Origin: Duganella sp. BJB480
Lineage (GTDB): Bacteria > Pseudomonadota > Gammaproteobacteria > Burkholderiales > Burkholderiaceae_D
NCBI GenBank assembly: GCA_003416985.1
Contig: QVIN01000003.1
Coordinates: 1 to 64,000, forward strand
Reading direction: 5' to 3'
DNA: 64,000 bases
In this document: positions 52,253 through 62,034 of the stretch, piece by piece
Numbering within the stretch: the stretch's first letter is position 1
Layout: each line of letters begins with the position of its first letter
Program-made: the position numbers and the translations under genes
Notes under the pieces: generated by a model
Told to the model about the DNA's origin: nothing
Databases searched by the model: none
The model's input: only the letters and a program-made list of their open reading frames with translations

Positions 52253-54064
52253 ATGTTCATTTCCACCCTTCTGATGTTCCGTTTTCTGCTCGCCAGCCTG
52301 GGCTGCTTGGCCGCCGGCCTGTTGGTGTGGGTGTTGACCGCCGCCTGCCGCCGCTACCTGCCGCAGGTCGCCGTGCAACGCTCCATCTGGCTGCTGGGCC
52401 AGGTGACGATAGTCGCGACCTTCCTCGCGTTCCTGCTGCCGCAAAGCGAGCGGCTACGCCTGCTGCCGCCGATAGAACTGCCCGAAACCATGCTGTCCGC
52501 CCCCGTCGCACCGGACCATGCCGCCGTACCGGCGCAGGCCGGCGCCATCGCCAGTGCCGGCAACACGCCCACAGACTACCGCACCTGGCTGAACCGGGGA
52601 GCGGAAGCCTGGCTGTCGCTCTACTTGCTGGGCCTGGCCTACACCACGGGCCGCGTGCTGCAGGCGCACCGCACACTGAACGGACTGGCCGCCACCGGCG
52701 AGCCTCTGATCCTGACCGGCCGGCATCAAGGCCTGGACTCGGCCGCGCCGCCGCCATCGCTCACTGTCATCGAAGTCGACGCGCCAATCTCGCCGATGCT
52801 GTTCGGCTGGTTCCGCCCGCGTCTTCTGCTACCGCGCCATCTGCGCAGCTTCGAGCCCTTGCAGCAGCAGATGATCGTCGAACACGAGCTCACGCATCTG
52901 CGCCGGCACGACCTGCAATGGATGAGCGCCGGCGTCGTGCTGCAAACGCTGCTGTGGTTCAATCCCTTCATGCGTCTGCTGCGCGACAACCTGGCATGGG
53001 CGCAAGAGCTCGGCTGCGACCGCGATGTGCTGCGCAACCGCCCGCCGTCACAACGCAAGGCGTACGCGGCCGCGCTGGTGGCGCAACTGCGGCTGCAGCC
53101 GCATCCGGTCACGCATGCGGCCAAGACGGCGCTGGCCTTCGGCGTCGTCAGCGCCCGCACGGTGGCGGCACGCGTCGGCCTGATCCGCGAACCGGCGGCC
53201 GCGCCGCGCGGCGTATGGGCGCGCGGCGCCGCCGTCGCCGGCCTGGCGGGCATCTTCGCGGCCAGCCTGGCGTTCCAGCCCGCCCTGGCCGACCGCGCCG
53301 CGCCAGCCGCGCACGCGGCAACGCCGGCCACCTTCAGCTGTACGGACATGGTCGATGCCGCCACCGGCGCGCGGCTGGTCCACGACGGCCATTGCGACGA
53401 GCGCGTCACGCCGGCGTCCACTTTCAACATCGCCGTCAGCCTGATGGGATATGACAGCGGCATCCTGCGCGACGCCCACTCGCCCAGCCTGCCGTTCAAA
53501 CCCGGCTACATCGACTGGAACCCCGACTGGCGCGAAACGACCGACCCGACCAGCTGGATACGCAACTCGACCGTGTGGTACGCCCAGCAGGTGACGGCCA
53601 GCCTCGGCGCGCGCCGCTTCCAGCAGTACCTGAACAATTTCGGCTACGGCAATCTGGACACCACTGGCGATCCCGGCAAGGACAACGGACTGTCGATGTC
53701 GTGGATCGAATCCAGCCTGAAGATATCGCCGGCCGAGCAGACGGCCTTCCTGCGGAAAATCGTCAACCGCCAGTTGCCATTGTCGGCACACGCCTACGAC
53801 ATGACCGCCCGCATCACCGCGCTCGGCACCTTGCCGAATGGCTGGCAAATCCACGGCAAGACCGGCACCGCCTCGCCGGTGCTGGCCGACGGCAGCGATG
53901 ACGCACGACGCAGCTACGGCTGGTTCGTCGGCTGGGCCACCAAGGACGGGCGCACCGTGGTCTTTTCCCGCCTGGTGTTGCAGGACAAACAGGACCGCGC
54001 CGCCGGCCCCGCAACCAGGGACGCTTTCCTGCACGATCTACCGGCGCGGCTGGACGCGCTTTAA
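52253..54064 (+). CDS. BlaR1-like M56 metalloprotease with class D beta-lactamase-like sensor lacking the motif lysine
   Basis: 603 residues, near the 601 of S. aureus BlaR1. The N-terminal half has about four membrane segments and the M56 zinc site H211-E-L-T-H215 followed by E-L-G-C-D-R-D-V-L. A further membrane segment (near 325-345) leads to a C-terminal class D domain (about 365-603). That domain keeps S389, S-T-V-W, Y-G-N and K536-T-G, but the S-x-x-K lysine is asparagine (S389-T-F-N392). In BlaR1 the equivalent lysine is carboxylated and helps acylation. AGAGG precedes the ATG. The gene is followed after 22 bases by an intact class D enzyme whose sequence is strikingly similar to this sensor. 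The likely role is a beta-lactam or cell-wall-damage sensor that cleaves a repressor; the changed lysine makes its chemistry uncertain. Confidence 0.85.
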   Translation: MFISTLLMFRFLLASLGCLAAGLLVWVLTAACRRYLPQVAVQRSIWLLGQVTIVATFLAFLLPQSERLRLLPPIELPETMLSAPVAPDHAAVPAQAGAIASAGNTPTDYRTWLNRGAEAWLSLYLLGLAYTTGRVLQAHRTLNGLAATGEPLILTGRHQGLDSAAPPPSLTVIEVDAPISPMLFGWFRPRLLLPRHLRSFEPLQQQMIVEHELTHLRRHDLQWMSAGVVLQTLLWFNPFMRLLRDNLAWAQELGCDRDVLRNRPPSQRKAYAAALVAQLRLQPHPVTHAAKTALAFGVVSARTVAARVGLIREPAAAPRGVWARGAAVAGLAGIFAASLAFQPALADRAAPAAHAATPATFSCTDMVDAATGARLVHDGHCDERVTPASTFNIAVSLMGYDSGILRDAHSPSLPFKPGYIDWNPDWRETTDPTSWIRNSTVWYAQQVTASLGARRFQQYLNNFGYGNLDTTGDPGKDNGLSMSWIESSLKISPAEQTAFLRKIVNRQLPLSAHAYDMTARITALGTLPNGWQIHGKTGTASPVLADGSDDARRSYGWFVGWATKDGRTVVFSRLVLQDKQDRAAGPATRDAFLHDLPARLDAL

Positions 54065-54086
54065 ACCCACGCAAAAAAGGAATCGC

Positions 54087-54902
54087 ATGAACTTTCGCCA
54101 CATCATTTGGGGGGCGCTGTACAGCCTCGTCCCGATTTCCGCCGTCCACGCCACCGAGGTATGCACGGCGCTGTCCGACAGCAACGGCCCGACGCTGTTC
54201 AGCCGGGGCGACTGCCAGCGCCAAGTGACGCCGGCATCGACCTTCAAGATCGCCATCAGCCTGATGGGCTACGACGCCGGCATCCTGAAAGACCAGCACA
54301 CGCCGAAACTGCCGTTCCGCGAAGGCTATGTCGACTGGCGTCCCGACTGGCGCCAGGACACCGATCCCAGCAAGTGGATGAAGGACTCGGTGGTCTGGTA
54401 CTCGCAGCAGGTGACGCAGTCGCTGGGCATGCCGCGCTTCGCCGGCTACACCAGCAAATTCCAGTACGGGAACGCCAACGTGACGGGCGATGCCGAACAC
54501 GACGGCCTCACCTTGTCGTGGATCGGTTCGTCATTGAAGATCTCGCCGCTGGAGCAGCTGACCTTCCTGAACAAGATCATCAACCGCCAGCTGGGCGTCA
54601 GCGCCCGCGCCTACGACATGACGGCGCGCCTGACGCAAGTCGACCAGCCGCTGGACGGATGGCGCATCCACGGCAAGACCGGTTCCGCCTCCGGCTATGG
54701 CTGGTACGTGGGCTGGGCCACGAAGGGCGCGCGCAGCTTCAGCTTCGCCCATCTGCTGAAAAGGGACGACACGCAGCCGCAGGACACGCCGGCCGGCCTG
54801 CTGGCGCGCGAGACGCTGCTCAGGGAACTGCCGCAGTTGCTGGGTTCGCTGGAACAGGAAGCGCTGCTCAGGCCGGCGCTGCGCCAGGCCATCAAGCACT
54901 GA
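54087..54902 (+). CDS. Class D beta-lactamase
   Basis: 271 residues, normal OXA length. A signal peptide (cleavage after A-V-H-A, residue 22) sends it to the periplasm. All class D motifs are present: S51-T-F-K54, S-V-V-W, Y-G-N in F-Q-Y-G-N and K197-T-G. It hydrolyses beta-lactams by a serine acyl-enzyme with a carbamylated lysine. The AAAAAAGGAA before the ATG is a good ribosome site. It probably shares the promoter of the BlaR1-like gene, so expression would be inducible. No mobile element is visible, so it looks like an intrinsic chromosomal gene. The hydrolysis spectrum cannot be read from sequence. Confidence 0.93.
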   Translation: MNFRHIIWGALYSLVPISAVHATEVCTALSDSNGPTLFSRGDCQRQVTPASTFKIAISLMGYDAGILKDQHTPKLPFREGYVDWRPDWRQDTDPSKWMKDSVVWYSQQVTQSLGMPRFAGYTSKFQYGNANVTGDAEHDGLTLSWIGSSLKISPLEQLTFLNKIINRQLGVSARAYDMTARLTQVDQPLDGWRIHGKTGSASGYGWYVGWATKGARSFSFAHLLKRDDTQPQDTPAGLLARETLLRELPQLLGSLEQEALLRPALRQAIKH

Positions 54903-55035
54903 CCTTGTTTAATCGGCAAACTAACCTTTATTGCGTCACAATATAGAGACTATTGGATTTCGCGTTCTTTAACAATTCTTCACGGTTGAGTACAATAAGA
55001 CAAGCCCTACTCCCCTCAACTGATAGTCAGCGCAC

Positions 55036-55971
55036 ATGAACCAGCTCGAACAGCTCAAGAAATTCACCACCGTAGTCGCCGACACCGGCGATTTCCAGTC
55101 CATCCAGGCCTACACCCCGCGCGACGCCACCACCAACCCTTCGCTGATCCTGAAGGCCGTGCAAAAGGACGAGTACAAGCCGCTGCTGGAAAAAGCCGTG
55201 CGGGATAACCTCGACAACTCCATCGCCGAGACCATCGACCACCTGCTGATCGCCTTCGGCAAGCAGATCCTGCGCATCATCCCGGGCCGCGTGTCGACCG
55301 AGATCGACGCCCGTTTGTCGTTCGACGTCGAAGGCTCGGTGGCCAAGGGCCGCGAGCTGATCAAGCTGTACGAGCAGGCCGGCATCGAGCGCGAGCGCGT
55401 GCTGATCAAGATGGCCGCCACCTGGGAAGGCATCCGCGCCGCCGAGATCCTGGAAAAGGAAGGCATCCACTGCAACATGACGCTGCTGTTCTCGCTGGTC
55501 CAGGCCATCGCCTGCGCCGAAGCGGGCGCGCAGCTGATCTCGCCGTTCGTCGGCCGCATCTACGACTGGTATAAAAAATCCACCGGCATCGACTACGTCG
55601 GCGCCGAAGATCCGGGCGTGCAGTCGGTCAAGCGCATCTACAACTACTACCGCAAGTTCGGCTACCAGACCGAGGTGATGGGCGCGAGCTTCCGCAACAC
55701 CGGCCAGATCCTGGAACTGGCCGGCTGCGACCTGCTCACCATCAGCCCCGACCTGCTGCAAAAGCTGGCCGACAGCGACGCGCCGGTCGAGCGCAAGCTC
55801 AGCGCGGACACCGTGCCCAGCGCCGGCATCATCAAGATGACGCAGGACGAGAAGACCTTCCGCTTCCAGCTCAACGAAGACCAGATGGCGTCCGAAAAAC
55901 TGGGCGAAGGCATCCGCGCGTTCTGCGCCGACTCCGGCAAACTGAAGCAAATCATCTCCGGCATGCGCTGA
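55036..55971 (+). CDS. tal: Transaldolase
   Basis: 311 residues of the TalB type. It transfers a dihydroxyacetone unit between sedoheptulose-7-phosphate and glyceraldehyde-3-phosphate. Key elements are D-A-T-T-N-P-S-L near residue 32, D-A-R-L-S-F-D near 92, the Schiff-base lysine in [10 protein letters not shown] near 132 and [10 protein letters not shown] near 173. It stands alone between the beta-lactamase and the efflux operon and ends in a strong terminator. It completes the pentose-phosphate set with rpiA and zwf. Confidence 0.97.
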   Translation: MNQLEQLKKFTTVVADTGDFQSIQAYTPRDATTNPSLILKAVQKDEYKPLLEKAVRDNLDNSIAETIDHLLIAFGKQILRIIPGRVSTEIDARLSFDVEGSVAKGRELIKLYEQAGIERERVLIKMAATWEGIRAAEILEKEGIHCNMTLLFSLVQAIACAEAGAQLISPFVGRIYDWYKKSTGIDYVGAEDPGVQSVKRIYNYYRKFGYQTEVMGASFRNTGQILELAGCDLLTISPDLLQKLADSDAPVERKLSADTVPSAGIIKMTQDEKTFRFQLNEDQMASEKLGEGIRAFCADSGKLKQIISGMR

Positions 55972-55993
55972 CCCCCGGCGCAGGGACAGGCGA

Positions 55994-56032
55994 AAGGCGG
56001 TAACGCGGCGCAAGCCGTGTTACCGCCTTTTT
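55994..56032 (+). terminator. Rho-independent terminator of tal
   Basis: A 16-bp stem with a single wobble and a GCAA tetraloop, followed by a TTTTT tract, 22 bases past the tal stop. Confidence 0.92.
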
Positions 56033-56149
56033 ACTTTTGTGGGCATACAAAACGTTACATAACTAGCTGTATTACAATGTTGCGACCTTAGCCACCGCCC
56101 AGGCTGGCTGACCAAGCGCTCTACATAAATCCTTTTACGAGATCCATCC

Positions 56150-57352
56150 ATGAGATTAGTACCTCGTTACACAGCTGCCGTTGTCTCCTTGTCCCTGCTG
56201 GCCGCCTGCGGCGATAAAGCCGCCGCCCCCGGCGCCCCTCCCCCAGCCAATGTCGCCGTCATCACCGTCGCCCCCGCCGCCGTCACCCTGAGCACCGAAC
56301 TGCCGGGCCGCACGGAAGCGTCGCGCATCGCGCAGGTGCGCGCGCGGACCGCCGGCATCGTGCTGCAGCGCGTGTTCAAGGAAGGCGGCGACGTCAAGGC
56401 CGGCGAGGTGCTGTTCCGTATCGATCCCGCCAGCTTCCAGGCCTCCTACGACAGCGCGCAGGCGGCCGTCGCCAAGGCCGAGGCCAACCTGGCCCAGGCC
56501 GATTTAAAGGTAAAACGATATAAACCGTTATTGGCCGCGCAGGCCGTGAGCCAGCAGGAATACGACGACGCCGTCACCGCGCAGAAGCAGGCCGCCGCTG
56601 ACCTGGCCACGTCCAAGGCCGCGCGCACCAACGCCGGCCTGACCCTGGGCTACGCCACCGTGACCTCGCCGATCTCCGGCCGCATCGGCCGCGCGCTGGT
56701 GACCGAGGGCGCGCTGGTGGGCCAGGGCGAAGCCACGCCGATGGCCACCGTGCAGACGCTGGATCCGATCTACGTCACCATCACCCAGTCGTCGACCGAG
56801 CTGCTGCAGCTGCAGCGCGCGCTGGCCGCCGGCAAGATCAAGAGCTCCGGCAAGAACGAGGCGCGCGTCACCCTGATCACCGAGGACGGCCAGGCCTACC
56901 CGCAAACGGGCCGGCTGCTGTTCTCGGACGTGTCGGTGGACGAGAGCACCGGCGCCGTGTCCATGCGCGCCGAGTTCCCGAATCCGCAGCGCACCCTGCT
57001 GCCGGGCATGTACGTGCGCGCGCGGCTCGACCAGGGCGTCAACGAGGCCGCCATCACCGTGCCGCAGCAGGCCGTGGTGCGCAGCCCCGAAGGCTCGTCG
57101 GTGCTGATCGTCGGCGCCGACAACAAGGTGATCGCGCAGCCGGTCACCGCCACCGCCAACGAGGGACAGAACTGGGTGGTGAGCTCCGGCCTCAAAGGCG
57201 GCGAGCGCATTGTGGTTGAAGGCTTCCAGAAGGCCAAGCCCGGGGCGACGGTCAATCCGCAGCCGTGGAAGGGCCCGGCCGGCACGGCGCCCGCAGCAGC
57301 TGCGCCAGCCGCCGCCGCTCCCGCCGCATCCGATCGCGGCACCGCCAAATAA
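56150..57352 (+). CDS. RND efflux periplasmic adaptor (AcrA/MexA family)
   Basis: 400 residues. A lipobox (L-L-A-A-C near residue 18) anchors it to the inner membrane. The membrane-fusion core shows the barrel-sandwich halves around the coiled-coil hairpin: G-I-V-L-Q-R-V-F-K-E-G-G-D-V-K-A-G near residue 65, Y-D-S-A-Q-A-A-V-A-K-A-E-A-N-L near 102 and I-S-G-R-I-G-R-A near 178. The C-terminus is alanine/proline-rich. It is the first gene of a three-gene AcrAB-OprM/MexAB-OprM-like operon. No TetR repressor gene is adjacent. Confidence 0.93.
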   Translation: MRLVPRYTAAVVSLSLLAACGDKAAAPGAPPPANVAVITVAPAAVTLSTELPGRTEASRIAQVRARTAGIVLQRVFKEGGDVKAGEVLFRIDPASFQASYDSAQAAVAKAEANLAQADLKVKRYKPLLAAQAVSQQEYDDAVTAQKQAAADLATSKAARTNAGLTLGYATVTSPISGRIGRALVTEGALVGQGEATPMATVQTLDPIYVTITQSSTELLQLQRALAAGKIKSSGKNEARVTLITEDGQAYPQTGRLLFSDVSVDESTGAVSMRAEFPNPQRTLLPGMYVRARLDQGVNEAAITVPQQAVVRSPEGSSVLIVGADNKVIAQPVTATANEGQNWVVSSGLKGGERIVVEGFQKAKPGATVNPQPWKGPAGTAPAAAAPAAAAPAASDRGTAK

Positions 57353-57364
57353 CAGGGAGTCTTG

Positions 57365-60300
57365 ATGGCCAAGTTTTTCATCGACCGCCCCGTGTTCGCG
57401 TGGGTGATCGCACTTTTCATACTGCTGGGCGGGATGCTGGCGATCACGGTCTTGCCCGTGTCGCAGTACCCGACCATCGCGCCGCCATCGATCGTGGTGA
57501 CGGCCAACTACCCCGGCGCCACCGCGCAGGTGCTGGACGACGCCGTCACCAGCGTGATCGAACAGGAGATGAACGGCGCCGACGGCTTGCAGTACGTCGA
57601 ATCGTCCAGTGAGGCCAGCGGCGCCGTCACCATCACCGTCACCTTCGTCCCCGGCACCAATCCGGACCTGGCGGCGGTCGATGTGCAGAACCGCATCAAG
57701 CGCGTGGAATCGCGCCTGCCGGCCGCCGTCACGCAGCAGGGCGTGCAGGTCAACAAGGCGCGCTCCAACATCCTGATGTTCGTCGGCCTGACCTCGACCG
57801 ACGGCCGCCTCGACCCGACCGGCCTGGGTGATTACCTGGCCCGCAACGTGGTCAATGAAGTCAAGCGCATTCCCGGCGTGGGCCAGGCGCAGTTGTTCGG
57901 CACCGAGCGCGCGATGCGTATCTGGGTCGATCCGGCCAAGTTGATCGGCCTGAAGATGAACATGGCCGACGTCACCGCCGCCATCCGCGCGCAGAACGCG
58001 CAGGTCACCTCCGGCACGCTGGGCGACTTGCCCAGCCCCGCCAAGCAGACCTTCTCGGCGCCCATCGTGGTCACCGGCCAGCTGTCGTCCACCACCGAAT
58101 TCGGCCAGATCGTGCTGCGCGCGAATCCCAACGGCTCGCTGGTCCGCCTGAAAGACGTGGCGCGCATCGAAATGGGCGGCGCCAGCTTCTCCATCAACGC
58201 GCGCCTGAACGGCGCGCCGTTCTCCGCCATCGCGGTGCAGCTCTCCCTGACCGGCAACGCGCTGCAAACGGCGACCGCCGTGCGCGAGAAAATGGACCAA
58301 CTGGCCAAGTACTTCCCGCCCGGCGTGAAGTACACCATCCCTTACGACACCTCGCTGTTCGTCAAGATCTCGATCGAGGAAGTGGTCAAGACCCTGCTCG
58401 AAGCGGTGGTGCTGGTGTTCCTGGTGATGTACCTGTTCCTGCAAAACTTCCGCTACACGCTGATCCCGACCATCGTGGTGCCGGTGGCGCTGATGGGCAC
58501 CTTCGCGGCGATGCAGATCTTCGGCTTCTCGATCAACGTGCTGACCATGTTCGGCATGGTGCTGGCGATCGGCATCCTGGTCGATGACGCCATCGTGGTG
58601 GTGGAAAACGTCGAGCGCATCATGAGCGAGGAAGGCCTGTCGCCGCGCGACGCCACCCGCAAGGCGATGACGCAGATCACCGGCGCCATCATCGGCATCA
58701 CGCTGGTGCTGATCGCCGTGTTCATTCCGATGGCCTTCTTCGGCGGCGCGGTCGGCGCCATCTACCGCCAGTTCTCGCTGGCGATGGTGTCGGCCATGCT
58801 GTTCTCGGCGTTGATGGCGTTGACGCTGACGCCGGCGCTGTGCGCCACCATCCTGAAACCGGTGGAAGCGGGACACCACCACGAGAAGAAAGGCTTCTTC
58901 GGCTGGTTCAACCGCCGCTTCGCGGTGACCGCCACCGGCTACCAGGGCGTGATCGCCAAGATGATCAAGCGCACCGGCCGTTACCTGGTGATCTTCGCGC
59001 TGATCTGCGGCGTGGTGGGCTGGCTGTATGCGCGCCTGCCGTCGTCGTTCCTGCCGAACGAGGACCAGGGCTACCTGATCGCCAACGTGCAGCTGCCTGC
59101 GGGCGCTTCGACCAGCCGCACGCAGGCCGTGCTGTCGCAGGCCGACGCCTACTTCCGCAAGCAGCCGGGCGTGGCGCGCACCATCGCGGTGGCGGGATTC
59201 AGCTTCTCCGGCAATGGCCAGAACGCCGGCCTGGTGTTCATCCCGCTGAAGGACTGGAAGGAGCGCGGGCCGGACCAATCGGCGCAGGCGATCGCGCAGC
59301 GCGCGTTCGGCGCGTTGTCGAGCATCCCGGATGCGATCATCTTCCCGCTGTCGCCGCCGCCGATCCGCGAACTGGGTAACGCCACCGGCATCACCGCGCG
59401 CCTGCAGGACCGCAGCGCGCTGGGTCACGACGCGCTGATCGCGGCGCGCAACCAGCTGCTCGGCATGGCCGGCAAGAGCGCCATCCTCAAGGGCCTGCGC
59501 CCTGAAGGGCTGGAGGATGCGCCACAACTGCAAGTGGATATCGACCGCGAGAAGGCCAACGCGCTGGGCGTAAGCTTCGCCGACATCAACTCGATGATGT
59601 CGACCGCGCTCGGCTCGTCCTACGTCAACGACTTCGCCAGCAGCGGACGCCAGCAGCGCGTGATCGTGCAGGCCGACGCCCCGCGCCGCCTGCAACCGGA
59701 AGACATCATGCAGCTCAACGTGCGCAGCGCGGCCGGCACGATGGTGCCGTTCTCCTCGTTCGCCACCTCGCACTGGATCCAGGGTCCGGTGCAGCTGGTG
59801 CGCTACAACGGCTACCCCGCCATCAAGCTGACCGGCGACGCCGCGCCAGGCCGCTCGACCGGCGAGGCGATGGACGAACTGGAACGCCTGGCGGCGCAGC
59901 TGCCGCCCGGCTTCAGCATCGAATGGACCGGCCAGTCGCTGGAAGAGAAGACCTCCGGCTCGCAGGCGCCGATGCTGTTCGCGCTGTCGCTGCTGGCCGC
60001 CTTCCTGGTGCTGGCGGCGCTGTATGAAAGCGAGTCGATCCCGGTGGCGGTGCTGCTGGTGGTGCCGCTCGGGATCCTGGGCGCGCTGCTGGGCGCCACC
60101 ATCCGCGGGCTGCCGAACGACGTGTACTTCAAGGTCGGCCTGATCGCGATTATCGGCCTGTCGGCCAAGAACGCGATCCTGATCATCGAATTCGCCAAGG
60201 ACCTGCAGGCACAGGGCAAGGGCCTGATCGAGGCGACGCTGGAAGCGGTACACCTGCGCTTCCGGCCCATCATCATGACGTCGCTGGCCTTCATCCTCGG

Positions 60301-60517
60301 CGTGCTGCCGCTGGTGATCGCCACCGGAGCGGGATCGGCCAGCCAGCGCGCCATCGGCACCGGCGTGATGGGCGGGATGATCACGGCCACGGTGCTGGCG
60401 GTGTTCCTGGTGCCGGTGTTCTTCGTCGTGATCCGCAAGATCTTCAAGGGCAGCGAACGTCAGCGCAAGCTGGCCGCACATGAAATGAACGATAAGAAGC
60501 ATGAAACCTATGACTAA
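57365..60517 (+). CDS. RND multidrug efflux transporter (AcrB/MexB, HAE1 family)
   Basis: 1050 residues, full length. Twelve membrane segments with two large periplasmic loops. It begins M-A-K-F-F-I-D-R-P-V-F-A-W. The proton-relay aspartates are in G-I-L-V-D-D-A-I-V-V-V-E-N-V near residue 405, and the relay lysine is in G-L-S-A-K-N-A-I-L-I near residue 935. GGGAG eight bases upstream supports the ATG at 57365 rather than a TTG one codon earlier. It overlaps the outer-membrane gene by 17 bases. It exports a broad range of hydrophobic compounds. Confidence 0.95.
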   Translation: MAKFFIDRPVFAWVIALFILLGGMLAITVLPVSQYPTIAPPSIVVTANYPGATAQVLDDAVTSVIEQEMNGADGLQYVESSSEASGAVTITVTFVPGTNPDLAAVDVQNRIKRVESRLPAAVTQQGVQVNKARSNILMFVGLTSTDGRLDPTGLGDYLARNVVNEVKRIPGVGQAQLFGTERAMRIWVDPAKLIGLKMNMADVTAAIRAQNAQVTSGTLGDLPSPAKQTFSAPIVVTGQLSSTTEFGQIVLRANPNGSLVRLKDVARIEMGGASFSINARLNGAPFSAIAVQLSLTGNALQTATAVREKMDQLAKYFPPGVKYTIPYDTSLFVKISIEEVVKTLLEAVVLVFLVMYLFLQNFRYTLIPTIVVPVALMGTFAAMQIFGFSINVLTMFGMVLAIGILVDDAIVVVENVERIMSEEGLSPRDATRKAMTQITGAIIGITLVLIAVFIPMAFFGGAVGAIYRQFSLAMVSAMLFSALMALTLTPALCATILKPVEAGHHHEKKGFFGWFNRRFAVTATGYQGVIAKMIKRTGRYLVIFALICGVVGWLYARLPSSFLPNEDQGYLIANVQLPAGASTSRTQAVLSQADAYFRKQPGVARTIAVAGFSFSGNGQNAGLVFIPLKDWKERGPDQSAQAIAQRAFGALSSIPDAIIFPLSPPPIRELGNATGITARLQDRSALGHDALIAARNQLLGMAGKSAILKGLRPEGLEDAPQLQVDIDREKANALGVSFADINSMMSTALGSSYVNDFASSGRQQRVIVQADAPRRLQPEDIMQLNVRSAAGTMVPFSSFATSHWIQGPVQLVRYNGYPAIKLTGDAAPGRSTGEAMDELERLAAQLPPGFSIEWTGQSLEEKTSGSQAPMLFALSLLAAFLVLAALYESESIPVAVLLVVPLGILGALLGATIRGLPNDVYFKVGLIAIIGLSAKNAILIIEFAKDLQAQGKGLIEATLEAVHLRFRPIIMTSLAFILGVLPLVIATGAGSASQRAIGTGVMGGMITATVLAVFLVPVFFVVIRKIFKGSERQRKLAAHEMNDKKHETYD

Positions 60518-61943
60518 GCTCTCCCTGCCCCTGACCGCGCTGGCGGCCTTGCTGTCGGCCTGCTCGATGGCGCCGACCTACCAGCGCCCCGCCGCGCCGG
60601 TGGCCGCCGCCTTCCCGGCCGACAGCGCCGGCGCCGCCGCGCGCACCAGCGTGCCGCTGCCGCCGGCGGCCGGCACGCGCGAAGCCGCCGATACCGGCTG
60701 GCGCGACTACTTCGCCGATCCGCGTTTGCAGCAGCTGATCGCCGCCGCGCTGGAGAACAACCGCGACCTGCGCACCGCCGCGCTGCGCATCGAGGAAGCG
60801 CGCGCGCAGTACGACATCCAGTCGGCCGACCGCCTGCCCAACGTGAACGCCAACGCGTCCGCCACCAAGGCCAAGACGCCGGCCTTCCTGTCGCCCAGCG
60901 GGCAGACCAGCATCGGCAAGCGCTACGACGCCGGGCTGGCGCTGTCCTCCTTCGAGCTGGATTTCTTCGGCCGTGTGAAAAGCCTGAACGACGCCGCGCT
61001 GGCGGCCTACCTGGCCACCGACGAGGCGCGCCAGGCGGCGCAAATCAGCCTGGTGGCGCAGGTGGCGCAGGCCTACTACACCGAGCGCGCCTACGCCGAG
61101 CAGTACGCGCTGGCGCAGCAGACCTACGACGCGCGCACCCGCACCTACAAGTTGACGCAGCAACGCGCCGAAGTGGGCGCCTCGTCGCGGCTGGACCTGC
61201 GCTCCAACGAGACGCTGATGGAAACCGCGCGCGCCGCCGCGCTCACGCTGGCGCGCCAACGCGCGCAGGCGGACAACGCGTTGACCTTACTGGTCGGCCA
61301 GCCGGCCAGCGCCAGCCCCGCCGGCGCCATGCCGAGCGACCAGCAGATCGACGCCCTGAGCGCGCTGCCGACCGGCCTGCCGTCGGACCTGCTGACGCGC
61401 CGTCCCGACATCCGCGCCGCCGAGCAGCGCTTGAAATCGGCCAACGCCAACATCGGCGCCGCGCGCGCCGCCTTCTTCCCGCGCATCAGCCTGACGGCCG
61501 CGCTGGGCAGCAGCAGCCCGTCGCTGCACGGGCTGTTCGACAGCGGTTCGGGCAGCTGGTCGTTCGCGCCACAGCTGACGCTGCCGATCTTCGACGCCGG
61601 CCGCAACCGCGCCAACCTGGGCCTGGCCGAAGTGCGCAAGAACCTGGCCGTGGCCGATTACGAGAAGACCATCCAGACCGCCTTCCGCGAAGTGGCCGAC
61701 GCGCTGGCCGCGCGCGACTACCTGGGCGAACAGGTGACCGCGCAGCGCGCCGTACAAGACGCCCAGGCCGACCGCCTGAAGCTGTTGCAACTGCGCTTCG
61801 ACAACGGCATCGCCAGCGCGCTGGACGTGCTGGACGCGCAGCGCGAGCTGTTCAGCGCACAGCAGACGCTGGTGCAAGCACGCCTGCAGCGCACCACCAG
61901 CGCCATCGACCTGTACCGCGCCCTGGGCGGCGGCCTCAAATAA
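60501..61943 (+). CDS. Outer-membrane efflux channel (OprM/TolC family, NodT type)
   Basis: 480 residues. A lipobox (L-L-S-A-C near residue 21) is typical of OprM-type lipoproteins. Two OEP repeats are present, with the helix pair E-N-N-R-D-L-R-T-A-A-L-R-I-E-E-A-R near residue 86 and L-P-S-D-L-L-T-R-R-P-D-I-R-A-A-E-Q-R-L near 292, the family signature. It overlaps the transporter gene by 17 bases, so translation is coupled. It completes the tripartite pump. A long perfect palindrome starts four bases after its stop. Confidence 0.94.
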   Translation: MKPMTKLSLPLTALAALLSACSMAPTYQRPAAPVAAAFPADSAGAAARTSVPLPPAAGTREAADTGWRDYFADPRLQQLIAAALENNRDLRTAALRIEEARAQYDIQSADRLPNVNANASATKAKTPAFLSPSGQTSIGKRYDAGLALSSFELDFFGRVKSLNDAALAAYLATDEARQAAQISLVAQVAQAYYTERAYAEQYALAQQTYDARTRTYKLTQQRAEVGASSRLDLRSNETLMETARAAALTLARQRAQADNALTLLVGQPASASPAGAMPSDQQIDALSALPTGLPSDLLTRRPDIRAAEQRLKSANANIGAARAAFFPRISLTAALGSSSPSLHGLFDSGSGSWSFAPQLTLPIFDAGRNRANLGLAEVRKNLAVADYEKTIQTAFREVADALAARDYLGEQVTAQRAVQDAQADRLKLLQLRFDNGIASALDVLDAQRELFSAQQTLVQARLQRTTSAIDLYRALGGGLK

Positions 61944-61946
61944 CGG

Positions 61947-62034
61947 TGGGGTCAAGTCTGACATTCGGACACGAGCTCTTCCGTAGCGAGGCCGCTACGG
62001 AAGAGCTCGTGTCCGAATGTCAGACTTGACCCCA
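61947..62034. repeat. Perfect palindrome with 42-bp arms
   Basis: Arms 61947-61988 and 61993-62034 are exact inverted copies around a four-base AGGC loop. The outer end reads TGGGGTCAAGTCTGACATTC. It lies between the efflux operon and vapBC and has no T-run on either side. The perfection implies recent origin or selection. It looks like a REP/MITE-class element and may also block readthrough. Confidence 0.85.

Noticed and set aside
56041..56149. Possible TetR operator before the RND efflux operon (TACA-N8-TGTA)
   Set aside because: Only four-base arms match, and no TetR gene is adjacent; too weak to list.
56528..60502. Very long open frame on the minus strand opposite the RND transporter gene (about 1324 codons)
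   Set aside because: It is the antisense shadow of a well-recognised AcrB-type gene in GC-rich DNA. Its product is compositionally biased (H, R, D, V, G) and matches no domain.
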